Assembly (NCBI GenBank): GCA_900772675.1
Contig: CAAGRM010000289.1
Span: 1-6,555, forward strand
DNA from: Lachnospiraceae bacterium
GTDB taxonomy: Bacteria > Bacillota > Clostridia > Lachnospirales > Lachnospiraceae
DNA length: 6,555 nucleotides
Direction of reading: 5' to 3'
In this document: in pieces, positions 5,533-6,555 of the stretch
Numbering within the stretch: position 1 is the first letter of the stretch
Layout: every line of letters starts with the position of its first letter
The notes under the pieces: model-generated
Database searches by the model: none
What the model saw: only the letters and a program-made list of their open reading frames with translations
What the model was told of the DNA's origin: nothing
Program-made: the position numbers and the translations under genes

Positions 5533-6555
5533 ATGGTTGATAAAACAATGATGGGCGACAAATGCGCCGAGCTGGTGCGCGCCGCGATGATTGGTGCGCT
5601 CGCAGTGACACTTAGTAACCCGACAGCCGTTTATGCAGCAGAAGAGGAAACGGCAGATCCGGGACAGATTGGAATAGAGATTGCAGGGGAAGCAGCCGTT
5701 GGGGCTGCTTCTTTTGATGTGGAGGAAAATGTGGCAGAACAGGAAGAACCGCAGCCTGACGGGACGGAAGATATGCCGGAAACACAGCCTGACGGGACGG
5801 AAGATATGCCGGAAACACAGCCGGATGAAACGAAAGATGAGAAGGGATCCGAGGAAAAAGAAGATGCGACAAACCCGGAGAAACCGCAGGATCCGGACAG
5901 CGGAGAGGATGCGGGGACGACAGAACCGGGCGAGGCGGATTTGGGAGAGCTGGAAAATCCAGATTCAAAAAACGATACGGATATGCCGGAAACACCAGGT
6001 TCGGAGGGAAACGAAGATGTGTCTGAAACAGAAGGTGATGAAGGTACTTCGGAAAAGCCGGGAAACAGTGAAACGGATGGTTCGTGGCCGGGAGAAGGGG
6101 AGGATATTTCCAACGATCCCTGGCCGGGTCAGGAAGAAACCGGCGGTGGAGATGGAACTTTATTAAATCCGCCGAAAGAAGAGGAGTCTGTCGAAAACGG
6201 AACGGCTGAAAGCACAGGAGAAAGTGCCGGAGCAAATGGGAACAGTAAATCAGAGGCAGTCTCATCGGATATTGTCTCAACACAGCCTGCAGAACTGCCG
6301 GCTGCTGTGGCGGAACCCGTTTTTTCTGCTGAGCAGGAAGCCGCGCGGACGCGGGAAAATTACAGTGCATGGCAGTTGGCCGAAGGCGAAAAGGTCACGA
6401 TTTCGCGCATACCGTGGCTGTTTTACACGGTAGAAAAAACATATGCGATCGCCGACGTCAATTCCTGGCTTCACGTTCGCGAAGGAAAAGGCACAGACCA
6501 GAAAATTGTCGGAATTCTGCCGAAGGGAAGTCTTTGCTATATTCTGGCGGATGGA
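5533..6555 (+). CDS. Secreted acidic-linker protein with SH3b domain (3' end outside window)
   Basis: The frame is open from ATG 5533 to the window end, 341 codons without a stop. AGGAG (5519-5523) lies 9 bases upstream. Residues 1-35 look like a signal peptide: MVDKTMMGDK, a hydrophobic stretch AAMIGALAVTL, and a VYA-A cleavage site after Ala35. Residues about 36-270 are a low-complexity linker rich in Glu, Asp, Pro, Thr and Gly, probably disordered. It contains two identical 11-residue repeats QPDGTEDMPET (74-84, 85-95), a further DMPET at 150-154 and two WPG motifs. From about 305 an SH3b (bacterial SH3) domain begins: VNSWLHVREG with Arg316, then a GILPKG turn at 327-332. SH3b domains often bind cell wall, and such proteins often carry a C-terminal NlpC/P60 or amidase domain. 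That part is not visible, so peptidase activity is only a guess. Confidence 0.88.
   Translation, partial: MVDKTMMGDKCAELVRAAMIGALAVTLSNPTAVYAAEEETADPGQIGIEIAGEAAVGAASFDVEENVAEQEEPQPDGTEDMPETQPDGTEDMPETQPDETKDEKGSEEKEDATNPEKPQDPDSGEDAGTTEPGEADLGELENPDSKNDTDMPETPGSEGNEDVSETEGDEGTSEKPGNSETDGSWPGEGEDISNDPWPGQEETGGGDGTLLNPPKEEESVENGTAESTGESAGANGNSKSEAVSSDIVSTQPAELPAAVAEPVFSAEQEAARTRENYSAWQLAEGEKVTISRIPWLFYTVEKTYAIADVNSWLHVREGKGTDQKIVGILPKGSLCYILADG
5752..5817. repeat. Exact 33-bp tandem duplication, two copies
   Basis: Bases 5752-5784 and 5785-5817 are identical 33-mers beginning CAGCCTGACGGGACGG. Each encodes QPDGTEDMPET in frame. A third, degenerate partial copy (QPDETKDE) begins at 5818, and the GATATGCCGGAAACA part recurs at 5980-5994. 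Complete identity, including third codon positions, indicates a recent duplication. Copy number is likely to vary between strains. Confidence 0.95.

Noticed and set aside
5752..5817. Possible CRISPR-like repeats
   Set aside because: The two units are directly adjacent with no spacers, in frame within a coding region, and of low-complexity protein origin.
5612..6370. Long antisense open frames (up to 252 codons) opposite the secreted-protein gene
   Set aside because: The Pro/Ser/Leu-rich translation is what repetitive GAA/CCG-rich sense codons give when read backwards. There is no ribosome binding site, and the sense frame has a signal peptide and an SH3b domain.

Overview
The window looks like chromosomal DNA from a Gram-positive Clostridia-type bacterium, most plausibly Lachnospiraceae. 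This is an inference from AGGAG-type ribosome binding sites, TTGNNN/TATAAT promoters, short intrinsic terminators, lipobox signal peptides, the type III (CoaX) pantothenate kinase, and a secreted acidic protein with an SH3b domain. No rRNA or other direct taxonomic marker is present.

Left part (1-745): the first 41 bases end a reading frame whose last residues resemble the C-terminus of an IS3-family transposase. About 195 bases of very AT-rich DNA follow, with two dyad-symmetric sequences at their right edge. Base composition then changes abruptly to gene-like DNA, where the last ~100 codons of an unrecognised gene survive without a start codon. That fragment ends in a clear intrinsic terminator. 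This looks like an old insertion or rearrangement scar.

Middle left (746-2274): two small genes on the plus strand encode exported proteins with lipobox-like signal sequences. Each is followed by its own hairpin terminator. Neither is recognised. The second most likely starts at TTG.

Centre (2323-4471): coaX (minus) and coaBC (plus) diverge from a 166-bp intergenic region holding two well-formed back-to-back promoters. CoaX phosphorylates pantothenate; CoaBC adds cysteine and decarboxylates, giving 4'-phosphopantetheine. Together they cover the first three steps of CoA synthesis from pantothenate.

Right (4508-6555): tatD, a metal-dependent nuclease/hydrolase gene, has a strong promoter of its own. 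A bulged hairpin with a T7 tract lies between that promoter and the tatD ribosome binding site, so the leader looks like an attenuator, or a small RNA is made there. Last comes the 5' part of a secreted protein: signal peptide, a long Glu/Asp/Pro/Thr-rich linker with an exact 33-bp tandem duplication, then the start of an SH3b domain. It runs off the window, so its catalytic or anchoring module is not visible.

I found no CRISPR array, tRNA or rRNA. No wholly new system is demonstrable here; the tatD leader and the left-end scar are the items most worth a second look.
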